A stretch of 22,943 nucleotides of DNA, taken from Candidatus Cloacimonas sp. GTDB lineage: Bacteria; Cloacimonadota; Cloacimonadia; Cloacimonadales; Cloacimonadaceae. Position numbers and translations under genes: made by a program. A model generated the notes under the pieces. It ran no database searches, had not been told where the DNA came from, and was given only the letters and a program-made list of their open reading frames with translations. The DNA lies in the NCBI GenBank assembly GCA_035403355.1, contig DAONFA010000021.1:1-22943 (forward strand). Reading direction: 5' to 3'. Every line of letters begins with the position of its first letter. Within the stretch, counting starts at the first letter, position 1. Below are positions 22,889-22,943 of the stretch, piece after piece.

Positions 22889-22943
22889 ACTCCTTTTTTA
22901 GTTTGAGGTCTATTAAACCCTGTTTGCCAATCAATGAGTTCAG
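22816..22943. repeat. 73-bp-period tandem duplication
   Basis: An exact 55-bp copy occurs at 22816-22870 and 22889-22943, separated by 18 bp (22871-22888). The window ends at the second copy, so further units may follow. The repeat contains the AAAAAAGGAG ribosome binding site that serves the GNAT gene. The unit is too long and the spacer too short for a CRISPR array. Confidence 0.9.
22887..22943 (-). CDS. 3' end of an unidentified gene (partial)
   Basis: The last 18 codons of a minus-strand frame enter from beyond the window and end at TGA 22887-22889 with the tail KQGLIDLKLKKE. A downstream copy of the same DNA at 22814-22888 ends with the same residues and a TAA, which supports this as a real coding end. 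Too little is present to name the protein. It would be the gene before the GNAT gene in the same operon. Confidence 0.5.
   Translation of the reverse strand: MNSLIGKQGLIDLKLKKE

Noticed and set aside
22816..22943. CRISPR array at the right edge
   Set aside because: The repeat is 55 bp with one 18-bp spacer, contains a ribosome binding site and coding relics, and fits a simple tandem duplication.

Overview
The window is an almost complete division-and-cell-wall (dcw) cluster on the plus strand, facing a four-gene operon on the minus strand. It is AT-rich and tightly packed. Peptidoglycan is predicted to be of the meso-diaminopimelate type, because the MurE half carries the DNPR specificity motif. 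Together with the gene order, the MurE-MurF fusion and the DUF3467 neighbour, this suggests a didermic bacterium of the FCB/Cloacimonadota kind. My impression is Candidatus Cloacimonas or a relative, but nothing in the window proves it and no 16S gene is present.

Layout. 1-158: left edge with short 20-21 bp direct repeats and a possible promoter. 159-470: small DUF3467 protein. 471-1370: about 900 bp without a convincing gene. It holds a 36-bp near-perfect palindrome, two hairpins, a minus-strand terminator-like signal, two good sigma70-type promoters for the dcw operon, and a 10-bp-periodic TCA repeat that could be the MraZ operator. 1371-17548: mraZ, rsmH, ftsL, ftsI (two PASTA domains), murE-murF (one fused gene), mraY, murD, ftsW, murG, murC, ftsQ, ftsA, ftsZ. 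Genes overlap or are separated by a few bases, except for an 80-bp gap between murC and ftsQ where murB and ddl sit in many bacteria. A strong intrinsic terminator at 17614-17647 closes the operon. 17724-22810 (minus strand, convergent): a GNAT acetyltransferase, holB (clamp-loader delta'), murJ (lipid II flippase) and uvrC, in that transcription order. 22811-22943: a 73-bp-period tandem duplication of what looks like the 3' end of the next upstream gene.

Together the genes cover UDP-MurNAc to UDP-MurNAc-pentapeptide (MurC, MurD, MurE-MurF), lipid I and II (MraY, MurG), flipping (MurJ), septal polymerisation and cross-linking (FtsW, FtsI) and the divisome scaffold (FtsL, FtsQ, FtsA, FtsZ). 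MraZ is the likely autoregulator and RsmH a 16S rRNA methyltransferase. MurB and Ddl must be encoded elsewhere. This is mainly housekeeping DNA and I see no new defence or mobile system. The points most worth a second look are the structured, gene-free 471-1218 region, the putative MraZ operator, the MurE-MurF fusion, and the right-edge duplication that rebuilt a stop codon.
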